A DNA stretch of 64,000 bases from Acanthacorydalis orientalis (Eukaryota > Arthropoda > Insecta > Megaloptera > Corydalidae): positions 25,542,501 through 25,606,500 of the forward strand of contig CM068317.1 in assembly GCA_034766995.1 (NCBI GenBank), given 5' to 3'. The stretch's first letter is position 1; each line of letters opens with the position of its first letter. The notes under the pieces are model-generated. The model ran no database searches. It was given only the letters and a program-made list of their open reading frames with translations, and had not been told where the DNA came from. Shown in pieces: positions 33,401 to 45,839 of this stretch. Position numbers and translations under genes: made by a program.

Positions 33401-34566
33401 AATCATTTTTAATATATAATAGTACATAATTCTTAGAGATTGATTTAGTTATAAAAATTCACGGTAAAAACTTAAATTTTAAATAGTTATTATTTTCTAA
33501 TACTTTCTTCATGTATTAACACTTTCCTTCTTTTTTCACAACATTTATTTTAATAATTCATTTTGCTTTATTTTTGTTATTTTTAATATATACACGTTTA
33601 ACTCCTTGATTGATCAATTTTTGAGTACAGAGAATAAAAATTAATTAGCTAAATAACATAAAACTTGCAAACTTAGTATCATTATAATGATCAATCTTTT
33701 TTATAACCTCCACCAAAACAGTGTCATGAAATTATCAAAATCAAAATATTACTGTTTAAAAATTAAATATGTGCTCTTATTTATTCAAATACCTGCTTGA
33801 AATACAACCGCCCTATCATATCTTACTCGGCCCTCATCAAGTTCAAATAGCTAAGACCACGAAAATGGCGGAGTTGCTAATAAAGAATCGACTGAAGCAG
33901 AGAAAAAAAATTGTAAAAACAAATCAATGACACATTGTAAGTTTGCAGAGTTGTTCTCTAAGTTACTATTAACATTACATCATTGTTTTTCATTGGTTTG
34001 TTTTTATCGATTTACTCTTTCTTTGTTCGACTCTTTGCTAGATCCTTTACTCGCTGCTCCAGTATATGCTCAACTTGTGTAAGTCTTTTATAACGATAAT
34101 ATTTAACAAGGACGTCGTTCTTCTCTAGAATTTCTTTAAACTTTTTATCACTACTTTCTATGATGTTACACAGCCAATTTACTTATCGCATGAGAAACTA
34201 TAGACATTAAATATAAGAACCTGCAAGTGCTGGTAGTGTACAGTGCACCATGTAGTAAGTTCCAGCTGCACAGATTGCAAGATTAATGTTAATAAGAGGA
34301 GAATTACTTTCAAAAGATATTCAAACATAAGCAAAAATTTAATAAAAATGTTTAATTATTATTTATTTATTTTATAATAACAAAACCCCACATTTCTCGT
34401 CACTTTGTCCGCAACGTGGCCGTCTGCCATCTAGCGAACTTCCTGCAAACTATTCTTTATATTTTCCCCATTAGTTTTGACGGACCATATACTAGTTTAC
34501 TAGTAGTTATCATTTTTGGTTCAATTATTTAAAGTGATGAAAGTGTTCAGTCTGTGCAAAAAGTTC
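33401..34566. other. AT-rich stretch with a mixed-composition patch
   Basis: Contains less AT-biased segments near 33800-33900 and 34385-34450. No gene, element end or RNA gene is recognised. Confidence 0.4.
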
Positions 34567-35320
34567 ACAAATTCCGTAACACTTTTTCGTCTCGACCTTG
34601 AAAATTTACTCCCAATGCGGATAAAGAAGTTTCACTTCAAAAAAGGACTTAATAAATCTAATAAAATTCGTAATACTTTCTTTATACTTTTTACTTTCCA
34701 TTTTCTACATAAACCATACATTTTTACCATAATATAATAATTTTCTTGTAATAAATGGCACAATAAAATGCAACCAAGCAATATGTGGCACCAAAATTGA
34801 AAATATGTGACTCCGCGACTGATAAATTGTCCTAAAATAAACATTCGAGATAATAATGTATAACATAAATAAGTTTATTTTTACTTTCTCTTAACAATAA
34901 AATGATATATAAAATTTAATTGATTTAAGAACTTCATTCTGCTTAAACAATATGATAGAACGTTTTTTGTCAGAAAAATAATTCTCCCGCCCCCTTCAAA
35001 GTCTTAACAACTTTCGGCTGAAGCAGTTTAACTTCAATAAAACATTTTTTTTTACATTTTCTGCACTTAATTTCATTTCTATCCAAATTTAATACCTTTT
35101 ACCCAAAATAGAACCATTCTCCACATACGTTTTCTCATTCTCAATAGTATTAAAAAAGGTATTTGTTTCAAAATATCGTACTATAAAGAACAAGTTTATT
35201 ACCATTCAATTTACTTTCTAATACTTTAAGGATAAAAAATATATATAAAAGTCAAACGACTTAAGAACTTCATCCTGCTTAAAAAGTATGATAGAACATT
35301 TTTTTTAATATACAGAATTA
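34567..35320. repeat. Unclassified dispersed repeat, copy 3
   Basis: Collinear with 14727-15385. The first ~320 bp also match 13885-14215. Near its right end, TTAAGAACTTCATCCTGCTT and GTATGATAGAACATTTTTTT repeat an internal segment (about 34920-34970), a local partial duplication. No protein-coding frame is conserved between the copies. Confidence 0.85.
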
Positions 35321-35610
35321 TGAAATAGTTAATAATTGTAAAACGAACAGTATTGTAGGTAATTTTACAAATCAAATAACTAATAGATTTTTTTTTGTAA
35401 ATACTTTATATTTTTTTAAAATTGTTAACAAGGACTGAAACAATACAACTGCCTGATTCGAAACGAAATATGTGTATAGTCGCCCTAGCTCAGAAATTAC
35501 TCACTAACCAATCAGATGATAAGATTTCGTGTTATTATGAAATGGTGATCTTTCACGGATAATAGTTACTGAGGACAATTAATAACAGTCTGTTTTTCTG
35601 CAATTGTCAA

Positions 35611-35632
35611 AGTAAAAAAAAAAAAAAAAAAA
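35611..35632. repeat. Poly(A) tract of about 20 A
   Basis: Uninterrupted A run after GTCAAAGT. No retrocopy upstream can be recognised, so its origin is open. Confidence 0.7.
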
Positions 35633-35639
35633 ACACTCA

Positions 35640-36180
35640 TTTCGTCTGAAGTGTTTGTGTATTTCTCATACGCAGAACACTGTCAGAAAATACGCAGACA
35701 CAACAGACAGGCATGACAGCAATAAAAAACGATAAACAATGAAAAAATATGTTCGTGCGACGTCTCGTTACGCCATGAACATTTGGAACCGACGATTCGG
35801 GCTACTCACCAAACGAACAGGTGGTTATGAAAATCAGGTATGACGTCAGACGTGCCATGTCGACGGGTCCTGTGTATCGAGCGACGTCGGCGGCGTCCGC
35901 ACGATATCCCACTATTATTATTATTATTAGATCACGAACGATAAATGTCTACTTCTGAATTATTATTATTATTATAGCAATCCTATATTATAACGCGATG
36001 TTGTCGAACGTCGATTTTTTCCTGTCGCACTCACACAACGCGCACATTTATATTTCTCTGTTTGTTTGTTCATACGGTGGCACACATTGTAATTAAATCG
36101 AACGAGACGTGTATGTGTCTACGTGTCCTGCAGCAGACATATCATCACTCTGTTGAATTTTCGTACCTGTTGTTATTTAA
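35640..36180. other. CpG-bearing island with (ATT)n runs
   Basis: Less AT-biased sequence with CGACGTCGGCGGCGTCCGC-like stretches and two (ATT)n microsatellites (about 35910 and 35960). It has no long frame and no transposon similarity. It is comparable to the islands at 11.6, 45.9 and 54.9 kb and is a candidate host regulatory or exonic region. 36181-36837 shows nothing. Confidence 0.3.
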
Positions 36181-36845
36181 ATATCATATTAAAACGCAAG
36201 CCAACCCATATGAAGAAAATGACAAAATAAAAAAAAATTGATTGAGTTTATAAAACATATGTGTTTAATGAATGATAAAAACAATAGACTTCGATCGTTT
36301 AATAATTTTTTTGTAACAAATATTCCACCCACATGTGAGAGTCTATATCACACAATATAATATTCAAACTGTATATTTTCGTCTAATAACCGAAAAGGTA
36401 AATGTCAAAGATATATAATAGGATAATCAGTTCAATTATAATGTTTAAATTTAACATAAATATATTCTAATATTCATATAAAAAAAAACAATTATGTATC
36501 TATTACCTCTGTATCTTTTCTTGAATTTGAAACATTTGTTAGAACGATCAGAATTTTTTGGATTGAATTTTTCGGATTTTTTTGGATTTTTGGATAGATT
36601 TTTGGATTAGATTTTTTAAATATTTTACTTTTTTATACATCAAAAATGTAAAAATTTTATGATTTAGAACAATTTCGTGCAATCATAAAAGCTTATTTCT
36701 TGATTTTAATTATCAATCAAACTAGAAAAACAAATTGTTAAAACTGAATAAGAAATAATGAAACATTCTTATTTCATAGCGCATTTTCAAAACAGAAAAG
36801 ATGTATCTTTGACACATAGCCAGTAATTTCATTGATATTCTAGTT

Positions 36846-37856
36846 CAGTCGTGTCAAACGTGCGGCTCGAAAGACTCAAGATTCGGCCCGCGGCCCAAAG
36901 CTTGAAGTTGATTTTATTACAATAATAAAATGGAATTTTAAAAAATATGAAATACATTTTTGACACATCGAAAATTGTAGAAGTATATTGTAAGGAACAC
37001 CGTTTTATGGTCAATTTCGATTTAGTTCATTTTCGTACTTGGAAACATTATCAAGAATTATATTATGGTTGTGATTTTAGTAAATTTGCTTCGAATATTC
37101 AAGATTTATTATTTGAATTTTAAAACCGATTTGATGATTCAAGGCATAGGAAAATGATTTTTTACTTTTTAGTACTCTGTTTTCTTTTAACACCGAAGAA
37201 GCAAAAAGTAAAATCCAAATGGAATTGACTGAAATTCAGTGCAACACGGTGCTGAAAGAAAAGTATAAAGTTGGTATTACAGATTTTTATTTGTACTTGC
37301 CAGCACATTTTATTGAAATGCATATGTTTAAGGTAGTAATCTTGACAATGTATGATAGTACATACCTATATATAATTATTTTCCCTTTTAAAGACTAATA
37401 AGACTCGACACAGGTCAAGATTGGTAAATGAGCCTTTAATATGTATAGTAAAAATAACATTATCACAAAAAATTACAACCGAATTGATATAATAGTTTCT
37501 GTCAAACGATGCTCAGGTTCTAGTAAAAATATTATTTTTCTTAACTTCTCTAATTTAGATATTTTTTTTCCTCTAATTTAAATATTTTTTTTAATATCTT
37601 CTATTTTTTTTCATTTTCTTATCTTTATGTTGTAACATTTGATAATAATACCTGAAATTAATGTATTTTTTTTATTTTTTATAAATTAATTAAAGAAAAA
37701 GTAAACGTAAAATTTAAGTAAGTTATTTTTCGAATATAAATAAAATACCTTTTTCTCTCACTAAATTTTTTTTGGGCAACTTCTTAGTGTCTGTCCCACA
37801 GACTCTCTTAAACTGAATTTTTAAGCCTTTGTTCATACATGAGTTTGACACCACTG
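36846..37856 (+). mobile_element. hAT element (GTF2IRD2/EPM2AIP1-like group) with target duplication
   Basis: The left end is CAGTCGTGTCAAACGTGCGG; the right end reverse complemented is CAGTGGTGTCAAACTCATG. These share CAGT(C/G)GTGTCAAAC. The flanks are TTCTAGTT (36838-36845) and ATCTAGTT (37857-37864), an 8-bp duplication with one mismatch. The left subterminal GGCCCGCGGCC block is typical of this hAT group. The ~1.0 kb copy keeps only the C-terminal part of the transposase. Confidence 0.9.
37020..37510 (+). pseudogene. hAT transposase C-terminal region
   Basis: Plus-strand blocks in order: FRTWKHYQEL-like start, LFSTLFSFNTEEAKSKIQME, LTEIQCNTVLKEKYKVGI, FYLYLPAHFIEMHMFKVVIL, MYDSTYLY. After a small shift comes LFSLLKTNKTRHRSRLVNEP then LICIVKI. 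This is the end of the hAT RNase H-like fold and the dimerisation helix as in GTF2IRD2-like and EPM2AIP1-like proteins. Stops and shifts separate the blocks, and the upstream catalytic part is missing. Confidence 0.75.
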
Positions 37857-37899
37857 ATCTAGTTCTTAAACATACGTCTCCTAGATTGCTGTTTCGGTC

Positions 37900-37901
<2 letters not shown>

Positions 37902-37940
<39 letters not shown>
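37902..37940. repeat. (AT)n microsatellite
   Basis: Pure TA array about 40 bp right of the hAT element. Confidence 0.95.
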
Positions 37941-37941
<1 letters not shown>

Positions 37942-38078
37942 AAATAATACACAAACCAATAAAAATAATTATTTTGAATTACTTTTGAAGTTGTTAGTAC
38001 AAATACTTTATTTTAAATAGAATTTATGATGTACGTTTATAACAAAAAAATACATCAAACCAAAGTATTACACATATT

Positions 38079-38104
38079 ATATGTATATATATATATATGT
38101 ACAC

Positions 38105-38138
<34 letters not shown>
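38079..38138. repeat. (AT)n microsatellite
   Basis: Two TA runs separated by GTACACATT. 38139-38521 is AT-rich and shows nothing else. Confidence 0.95.
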
Positions 38139-38139
<1 letters not shown>

Positions 38140-38521
38140 TGATAGTTTGTTAATTTTTTGTATAAAGATACTTGGAAAGCGTTATATTTAGAAAAAAAGT
38201 TTCTTATTTTTTGTAGCATATTATTAAATGACAGTGACAGGGTAAATAATACAATTTCTATAAAATAATTTATAAAAAGGTAGTTATGTAATTAAAATAC
38301 ACGATTTAGTAGAATTAAAATTAAATTATAGATAGAAAATATTTAATTTAGTCATAAAATTTGCACCTAAACTTGTTTCGATTAACTCTTTTAACCAATT
38401 CATATATCTATTGCTGTTTTCAAAATATATTCATATAATTTTAATCTGTATAATACTATAATAATCTAATTTGATAGTTTCATTCTTTTAATATATTCCA
38501 CTTCATAAATTTATCGATATT

Positions 38522-39085
38522 TTAAGTTGGTAGAAAAATAAATGCGGTTTATGACTTTCAAATCCATATACATTTTTTAATTCAAGTGGTTTGAAATGGT
38601 CCAGAACTGTCGGATGACTAATGCTTAACTTTTTTGCAAGCTCTAAAACTGTTGTGTGTGGTTCTGATTCGACTAATGCATTCAGTTGATCGTTATGAAC
38701 TGAAGAAGAACGCCTGCGACGTTCTTCATCTTCAAAGCTCTCGTCCCCAACACCAAAATTTTTGTAACCACTATTACACCGTATGTTCCTTAACAGAACC
38801 CACATCAAAAGCATCGTTTAGTTTACGAGCAGTTTCTGCTACTTTACCACCCGTTTTGAATTCATAGAAAAAATGCTCTTATTTGTTTCTTTCCATCTTT
38901 AATTCAATAGCGCAACGTGAAGCAAAATTAATAGTCAAAGCAGAGTCAATGTTACCAAAATACAGACCGAAAAATTTACTTTAAAATGATATTGACATGA
39001 ACACGATGAAACGACACTCACATTGAAAAAAATTAAGGTTAGAATTCAAAAAACAAAAACCGCAATTATTTTCCTACCAAGCTAA
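38522..39085 (-). mobile_element. cecropia-type mariner, internally deleted (MITE-like)
   Basis: The ends are TTAAGTTGGTAGAAAAATAA and (right, reverse complemented) TTAGCTTGGTAGGAAAATAA. The minus-strand reading holds the N-terminal helix-turn-helix region: NSGYKNFGVGDESFEDEERR, SSVHNDQLNALVESEP and SISHPTVLDHF. It then jumps to the 3' terminal region (VYGFESHKPHLFFYQ). The deletion joint (38572-38592) falls where it does in the copy at 19991-20677. There is no internal tandem duplication in this copy. Confidence 0.85.
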
Positions 39086-39683
39086 TGTTTTACGTTCATT
39101 TTGTTAAATATTTTAATTTTTAAATCCATAAATCATACATTTCTTGCATTATTTAGAGATATTTCCTTTAGTCATACAGATTTTTCATTACTACCAGTAG
39201 CAACAAGTACAAAAATAACAATAAGATAATTGATAGGTTCATAGAATCTAAATGTAAATTTTTCTTATAACGAATTTCATAATTAATTTCTTTTAGATTT
39301 AATTAAAAAAATATAATAATACCTATTAATAAAATATGTAGAATGTATAATATAAAGAGTCTGTATTTTATTACTTTACTTAATTGTGACATTAAATTTA
39401 AAATTTTACAATACTTGTGTTTAAAATAATAAATTTAGCCTATACACAAAATAATTTAGAATTTAAAACGTACGTTCTCTGAGTTGAATATTGTGTAAAT
39501 ATGTTAAGAGAAACATAAAATGATATATTAAATTCCTTCATCGATTTAAACATAAAAAAGAGCCATAATATTTACAAACATTGTAGGCGATATTCTAATA
39601 TTTTCGTACGTACTTAAAACACAGTAAATTATCAAATATTAAAAAAATGATGAAACATTAATAAGTAAATTCTTTCTTTCTAG

Positions 39684-39712
39684 ACTCGCGAAAATGGAGA
39701 ACTGCTGCAGAG
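39684..39712 (+). other. Candidate 29-nt micro-exon
   Basis: TCTTTCTTTCTAG (a polypyrimidine tract and acceptor, ending 39683) precedes ACTCGCGAAAATGGAGAAC then TGCTGCAGAG. A consensus donor GTATGT begins at 39713. The enclosed 29 nt include an ATG in good context (AAAATGG) that would encode MENCCR. It is the cleanest acceptor-donor pair I noticed in non-transposon sequence. Chance occurrence in 64 kb is quite possible, and no partner exons were found. The rest of 39086-39830 shows nothing. Confidence 0.2.
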
Positions 39713-39829
39713 GTATGTATATAAGCTTTTTTTTATTTGCAACGTTCTTATTTCAAGTTTCTCGGAACTGGTACTAGGCGTGAATAGATTTTTTGTGATC
39801 CTGTAGCAGATAAAACACCTTCACGAATT

Positions 39830-39830
<1 letters not shown>

Positions 39831-39882
<52 letters not shown>
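39831..39882. repeat. (AT)n microsatellite
   Basis: Pure TA array. Confidence 0.95.
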
Positions 39883-39887
<5 letters not shown>

Positions 39888-39889
39888 GA

Positions 39890-40075
39890 TAGGACGAAAA
39901 GAGACGCTGACACGCGTGAAAATCGTAGAACAATATTTCAGACGAGATAATCTCATTGTCGAAACTTAAGGAAAAAATGTTTCCCAGTTTTTACAAGCAA
40001 CGGGGGCGTTCTTTCGAAGAAGCGATCCGATTCTTGTTAAAAAGCAGCGAGATACATTGCAAAAAGTCTCTAATA
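39890..40075 (+). pseudogene. Tc1/mariner-superfamily transposase N-terminal fragment
   Basis: TLTRVKIVEQYFRRDNLIVE then, after a frameshift, FPSFYKQRGRSFEEAIRFLL. This resembles the first helix-turn-helix of the common arthropod transposases that begin with a Val-x-Ile-Val-(Glu/Phe)-x-Tyr-Phe helix and continue to an IR-LV-KFE helix. It is only ~60 codons, with no ends. (AT)n arrays flank it on both sides. Confidence 0.4.
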
Positions 40076-40133
40076 ATTTGATAAACCAACGTTTTCTTTT
40101 TCTATAAAATCTAATATTGTCACTTACATATTG

Positions 40134-40243
<110 letters not shown>

Positions 40244-40244
40244 A

Positions 40245-41469
40245 TTAAGTTAGTGTAAAAATAATTGCGGTTATTTTGATTTTAAGTTTCGCGCCGGGTT
40301 TTCTAATTATCGTTGTCTTTTGTTATGGTCATCCGATACATCATTGTAAACAATAAAATTGGCACTACTGATTACAGTTTATGTCTATTGTTTTCATTCT
40401 TTAGTATTGTTGGATACAACCTCTTAAACTAGTCATAGAAAAAAACAAATTCACGTGATTTTGTTGTATGAGTAAAAATTGGGACGTAAAGGAAGAGAAA
40501 TTACTCAAAATAACACATTTGTTTTTGGCGAAGTGTCAATTAGTAAACGTACAGCTCAACACTGGTTCCAAAAATGTCGTGATGAAAACGAAAGTCTTAA
40601 AGATGAGGAGGATCGTGAACGTCCTTCATCTATAGACAATAACGTTTTAAGAACCATTATTAAAGCGGACCCACATAAAACGACACGAGAGGTGGCAAAA
40701 GAACTCAATGTTGATCATTCAACAGTTGTTCGATATTTGAGCCTAATTGGAAAAACAAAAAAGCTGAATAAATGGGTGCGATATGAACTAAACGAACATC
40801 AAGCATTTCGGCGATACGAAGTCTGCTCTGCGCTTCTTTTGCGCAACAAAAACTTTCTTGATCGCATTGTCAGTTGTGATGAAAAGTGGATTCTCTACAA
40901 TAATCGGAAACGTTCATCACTGGAGTTAGACCTAGGAGAAGCACTAAAACAGTTTACTAAACCGAAGGTTCATGAAAAAAAATTATGGTCACTGTTTGGT
41001 GGTCATCAAGTGACCTCATTCAGTACAACTTCTTAAATCCTGGTGAAACAATAACAGCAGAAAAAAGTTGCCAGAAAATTGAAAAAATGCATGGGAAGTT
41101 GCATCATTTACGGCCATGATTAGTCAATCGAAGAGGGCCAGTTCTTCTTCATGACGACGCCCGGCACGCGTCTCACAAATGACTTTAAAAAAATTAAATC
41201 AACTGGTTTATGCAACCGTCCCTCATCCACTTGATTCTCCAGACCTGTCTCCGACAGATTATAATTTTTTTAAACATTTAAGTAATTTCCTACGAGAGAA
41301 GGTTTTTAAAGATCAAGCATCAGCTGAAAGCGTTTTCGATAAATTCTGTAATTCCAGGACTCCAAAACTCTATCTTGTAGGAATAAACAAACTAGTTTCC
41401 CATTGGGAGAAATGTGTGCAGGCCAATACTCTATACGTAAAAACCGCAATTTTTTTTGCTTTAACTTAA
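40245..41469 (+). mobile_element. cecropia-type mariner, full length, decayed
   Basis: The ends are TTAAGTTAGTGTAAAAATAA then TTGCGG and, at the right, AACCGCAATTTTTTTTGC then TTTAACTTAA. TA-rich flanks lie on both sides and the length is 1225 bp. The transposase fills 40480-41469 and its stop codon lies inside the right terminal repeat. It runs in tandem orientation with another copy at 42279. Confidence 0.9.
40480..41469 (+). pseudogene. mariner transposase (SETMAR/Hsmar1-like), two frameshifts and one stop
   Basis: The open start is followed by [20 protein letters not shown], then [20 protein letters not shown] (second helix-turn-helix), [12 protein letters not shown] and [14 protein letters not shown] (first Asp). 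A frameshift occurs near 40982, where WSLFGG should read VWW. The next frame gives [11 protein letters not shown], a TGA before LVNRRGPVLLHDDARHASH (second Asp, DDA for DNA), then a second shift. The last frame (41179-41469) gives LPLDSPDLSPTDY-like PHPLDSPDLSPTDYNFF (third Asp) and a normal C-terminus. All catalytic Asp codons survive, but no full product can be made. Confidence 0.9.
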
Positions 41470-42278
41470 TATATAATAAAAATTATATTATTTAAAAAAA
41501 ATATATAATATTTGAAGAATGTACAGACTTATATAAGATTTAATAACACAATCGCTTCTGTTACTTTTAAACATTATAATATTTATACTAAACGAAAACA
41601 TGATAACTAAAAAGGAAAAAGAATTAAATATTATAATATTTTTTTCAAATATTATTATTTAGTATAATGTTTATATTTATCATAGACGTTTCCATCACTT
41701 TCAATGACAATCTTTTTAATTTAGAATGAATATTAAAACGAACATTATCCTCCAGCTGATTAAACCATCGACTCAAAATCAAAACAGTTTGATTAGTACC
41801 ATATATTTATATTTATTTTTATTTCGCTTTTACAAACAATTTCGTTTCTTTATACTTCAAATAATACTGATTAATAAGTGCAATTCGATTTTTGAAATAT
41901 TCAGAAAAAATAAAATAATTTATACTTTCAAATAAATACCAGCTAATTATTTTTTTCTCTATTTTAATTCTAACTTTTTAGTTCTTTTTAAAATCAGGTT
42001 GAAGGAACAAATTTTTTGAATTATTTATTGTGATAAATCCATACGCAAGTTAATACTTTAAATAGCATTTGTCGATCAAAAGAGTTCATATTTAGAAATA
42101 GAATAAATTAGTTCTTTCATATTTTAAAAAATTATAAGCAAACTTATTGAACTGTTTCTCGGCTTTAATTTTAAACTGTTTTCATTCAATTCAGTCTTTC
42201 CAATTTATATTATAAATAATTTAGTATTTCAAAAGTTCGATTCAGCAATACAGATCTGTTTTTCTACTTAAAATAGTA
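41470..42278. other. AT-rich spacer between two mariners
   Basis: No element end, gene or conspicuous repeat. A 69-codon frame at 41726-41935 has no recognisable family. Confidence 0.5.
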
Positions 42279-43571
42279 TTAGATTGGTACGAAAATAATT
42301 GCGGTTTTTATTTTCTTAATCCTAGCCTTAATTTTTTTCGATGAAAGTGCCATTTCATTGTGTTCATGTTAATATCATTTTAAAGTGTATTTTTCGGTCT
42401 GTATTTTAGTAGCATCAACTTTGGTTTTATTATTAATTTTGCACCAAATTAAGCTATTCAATTAAAGATTGAAAAGAAGCAAATAAGAGTAGTTTTTGTA
42501 TGAGTTCAAAACGGGTGGTAAAGCATCAGAAACTGGTTGTAAGCTAAATGATTCTTTTGGTGTGGATACTGTTTAAGAACTTATGGTGAAATGATGGTTC
42601 CAAAAATTTCATGCTGGGGACGAGATCCTTGAAGATGAAGAAAGTCGTGGATGTCCTTTTTGAGTTCATAATGACAAACTGAAGGCGTTATTTGAATCAG
42701 AACCACACACAACAATTCGAGAGCTTACACAAAAGTCAAGCGTTAGTCATCCAACAGTTCTGGACTACTTAAAACAACCAGGAAAATCAAGAAAGATTGA
42801 CAAACGGGTGCCGCACGAATTAAACGAAAACCCAAAAAATCGCATTTACGAAGTTTGTTCTGCGCTTCTTTTACTCAACAGAAACTGTCCATTTCTCGAT
42901 CGTATTGTAACGTGCGACGAAAAATGGATCCTTTATGATAACAGAAAAAATCTACACAATGACTGGACAAAAATAAAGCTCCAAATTATATCGTGAAACC
43001 GAAATTATACCGAAAGAAAATCATGGTAACTGTTTGGTAATCTGCGCTCGGTATAATCCATTAAATTTTTTGAATCCTGAAGAAACCATTACAGCTAAAA
43101 GTTATTGTCAAGAAATCGACAAAATGAACCAAGAACTGTGATGTTTGGTCCCCAGACTAGTCAATCGAAAAGGTCCAATCCTGCTACACGACAATGCACA
43201 ACCACACGTCACACGATTGTCTCTCCAAAAGTTTAATGAATTGACCTATGGAACATTGCCTCACCCACCATACTCACTAAACATCTCGCCAAAAGATTAT
43301 CTATTGTTATATTGTTAAGAATTTTGACAAATTCTTACAGGGTTAGGTCATCAACAACCAAGCAGATGCTAAAAGTGCATTTCGAGATTTTATCAACTCA
43401 TCAAGAATTTTACACGACCGGAAAAAAATTAATTAATTAATAATAATTAATTGACAAAAATATATCGATTCGAATGGTGCTTATTTCGATTAATAAAGTT
43501 AATTATTAGTCGAGAAAAGTGTATATACATTTTAAAGGTCATAAACCGCAATTATTATTCTACCAACTTAA
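42279..43571 (+). mobile_element. cecropia-type mariner, full length, heavily decayed
   Basis: The ends are TTAGATTGGTACGAAAATAA then TTGCGG and, right, AAACCGCAATTATTATTC then TACCAACTTAA. The 1293 bp length is close to a complete Hsmar1-like element. Confidence 0.9.
42440..43440 (+). pseudogene. mariner transposase pseudogene
   Basis: Pieces in order: SKRVVKHQKLVVS-like start, WFQKFHAGDEILEDEESRG, SEPHTTIRELTQKSSVSHPT, and the open stretch 42808-42996. That stretch has [20 protein letters not shown] and [17 protein letters not shown] (first Asp). Later come RKGPILLHDNAQPHV (second Asp, intact HDN), GTLPHPPYSLNISPKDYLLL (third Asp, with SPD changed to SLN and SPKDY) and a decayed tail. Multiple stops and frameshifts. 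Confidence 0.85.
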
Positions 43572-43835
43572 TATAAACTCTTCAAATAAGCCATAAATTT
43601 CGACTGTTCAAATAATCTAGATAAACAGGTTCTTTCTTATTTCAAAAAAGCATAAACAAATTTACCAAATAAAGATTGATTGTCGGAAATGTTTTCTATT
43701 TTGTATTTTAATATTTTTGGTTTCTTGTATTTTTAATATCGATTGAAAATAGTGAATACTACTTTTATTATGAATTAAATCTAGAAAGAAACATAAAAAC
43801 CTCATTTAAAATTTACTGTAGAGAAAATAATAATT

Positions 43836-43898
<63 letters not shown>

Positions 43899-45431
43899 AA
43901 TTAAATGTATGAATATTAAAGAAATCTTTATTGAAAAATGTCCAGTTTCAGTTTTCCAATAACTAAATTTTTCGATGATAAAATTTCATATACTTGCACG
44001 ATTTTTCCCATGTTATTAACAAACAAAAAATTAATACGAACATTTTTTATAGACAAAACATTACTGTTGTCAGCAGAATTCTCCAAAATGAAATATCGAA
44101 AAAATAACAACGTTGTGTTTTAAAAATAGTAATTCGTTTTATCGAATTGTTTTTATTATTGTATACCGAGTCATTTAAATAAAAGTGCTTACATATGAAA
44201 GCTGACATGAAATATGCGCAAACCTAGTAAATGTTCTTTACAGTCAACCAAGCAAACAGAAAACACATTTTTTATTATCCTTTATGACGATTTTATTTTT
44301 TCAAATGAATAAAATAAGAAACTATCGAAAAAGAAAAACGAATAAAACAGCAATAGACACATCAATAAAGACGGACTTTTTATGAAAGCATGCTTAAGTA
44401 TAAATTCATTGAAATTAATTTCACAGAGTGTGAAATTTGTGTTAAGAAATTGATATCTTCCCGGGTCAAGTACGTTCATATTAAAATAACCAATAATCCA
44501 CATTATCATAATCATCGAAATAACTCGGAAATTAATTCGATAATGCCATTTACATATTATATCAGAACTTTTCTATATTTAAATTACCCATGACCTTCGG
44601 AACATGCAATATGTTGTACATTGTGCACGATATCGTACTGAAATTATCAACGATTGATTATTTTCGATCACGATGTCATAACATTTAAAATAGATTTAAC
44701 TGCAGAGATAATAAAATTGCAAAAATAATCTACTTGTCACATCATATATCGTACATCATTTCATAAAGAACTTGGCTACATAACAATTTAAAATAGACAG
44801 TTGTCTTCAGATTGAATCAAATTATTTGTTTATATTATTTTATATTCATTGTTATGGATTAAAAAAAAATATGAAACAAATTCAATTAACTGTGTAAATA
44901 TTTAATATTTATTGAGTGCAAATATTTAAAACATTTTTCTCACTAAATGAATGGCGATTATTTTAATAAACTTTAAATCACTACATAATGGTAATAATTT
45001 ATATTAAAATCAAAACTAAAAATGGGAAATATCTGCATCTGTCTTAATTCATACAGAAGTTTCAAAAATGCCATTACTGTTAAATAACAAATATAACGTA
45101 TGTTATTAGATTTTTTACTATATAACAAAAAGAACTGCCTCACATATAATCAGATAGTGAGACAAAAAATAATCACACAAATGGATCTTCTTTAATCAAC
45201 GACATACATTCTTCTAAGAAAAATCTATTGAAATATCATTAAGCAAATATCACTATTACTCTTCAATATACTAATAACAATATTACTTTTTGCTTTAATA
45301 AAACGTCTCAATATTTTATGAAAGTATCTCAAAGTAAATCATTAATGTACATGAATTAATTACACATTAATATTCAATTAAAACTCCTTGATATTAGAAA
45401 TATAAATCATTTTTGATTCAAATATACTTTC

Positions 45432-45436
<5 letters not shown>
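43572..45436. other. AT-rich stretch with one microsatellite
   Basis: (AT)n occupies 43840-43894. Frames of 60-77 codons at 43928-44593 exist on both strands and overlap each other; none resembles a known protein. Nothing else is supported. Confidence 0.5.

Positions 45437-45520
<84 letters not shown>
45437..45520. repeat. (AT)n and (TACA)n compound microsatellite
   Basis: TA array, then TACA tetranucleotides and a GAGAGAAAGAGA end. Confidence 0.95.
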
Positions 45521-45722
45521 GAGAGAAAGAGAAAAAACACCAAATACATAAAACATAACAATGCTAAATGTAAAAAAATAATCTATAAATTTAAACAGAG
45601 TGAAATGTATTTTTGACAACTTTTTACTGAATGTTTGTTACTAATAAAAAATTTTATAAGAATAGAAAGTATAAATAATTTGATTGGATTGAATTTCAGA
45701 GTGATGAAAAATAATTATCTTA

Positions 45723-45768
45723 CATATATATATATATATATATATATATACATGTGTGTGTGTGTATA
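45723..45768. repeat. (AT)n then (GT)n microsatellite
   Basis: TA array followed by TGTGTGTGTG. Confidence 0.95.
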
Positions 45769-45839
45769 AATAATATATTGAATACAAAAAGCGTATGAAC
45801 ATAGGTACTAATATCGAACCTCGTCAGTTAAGTTTATAA

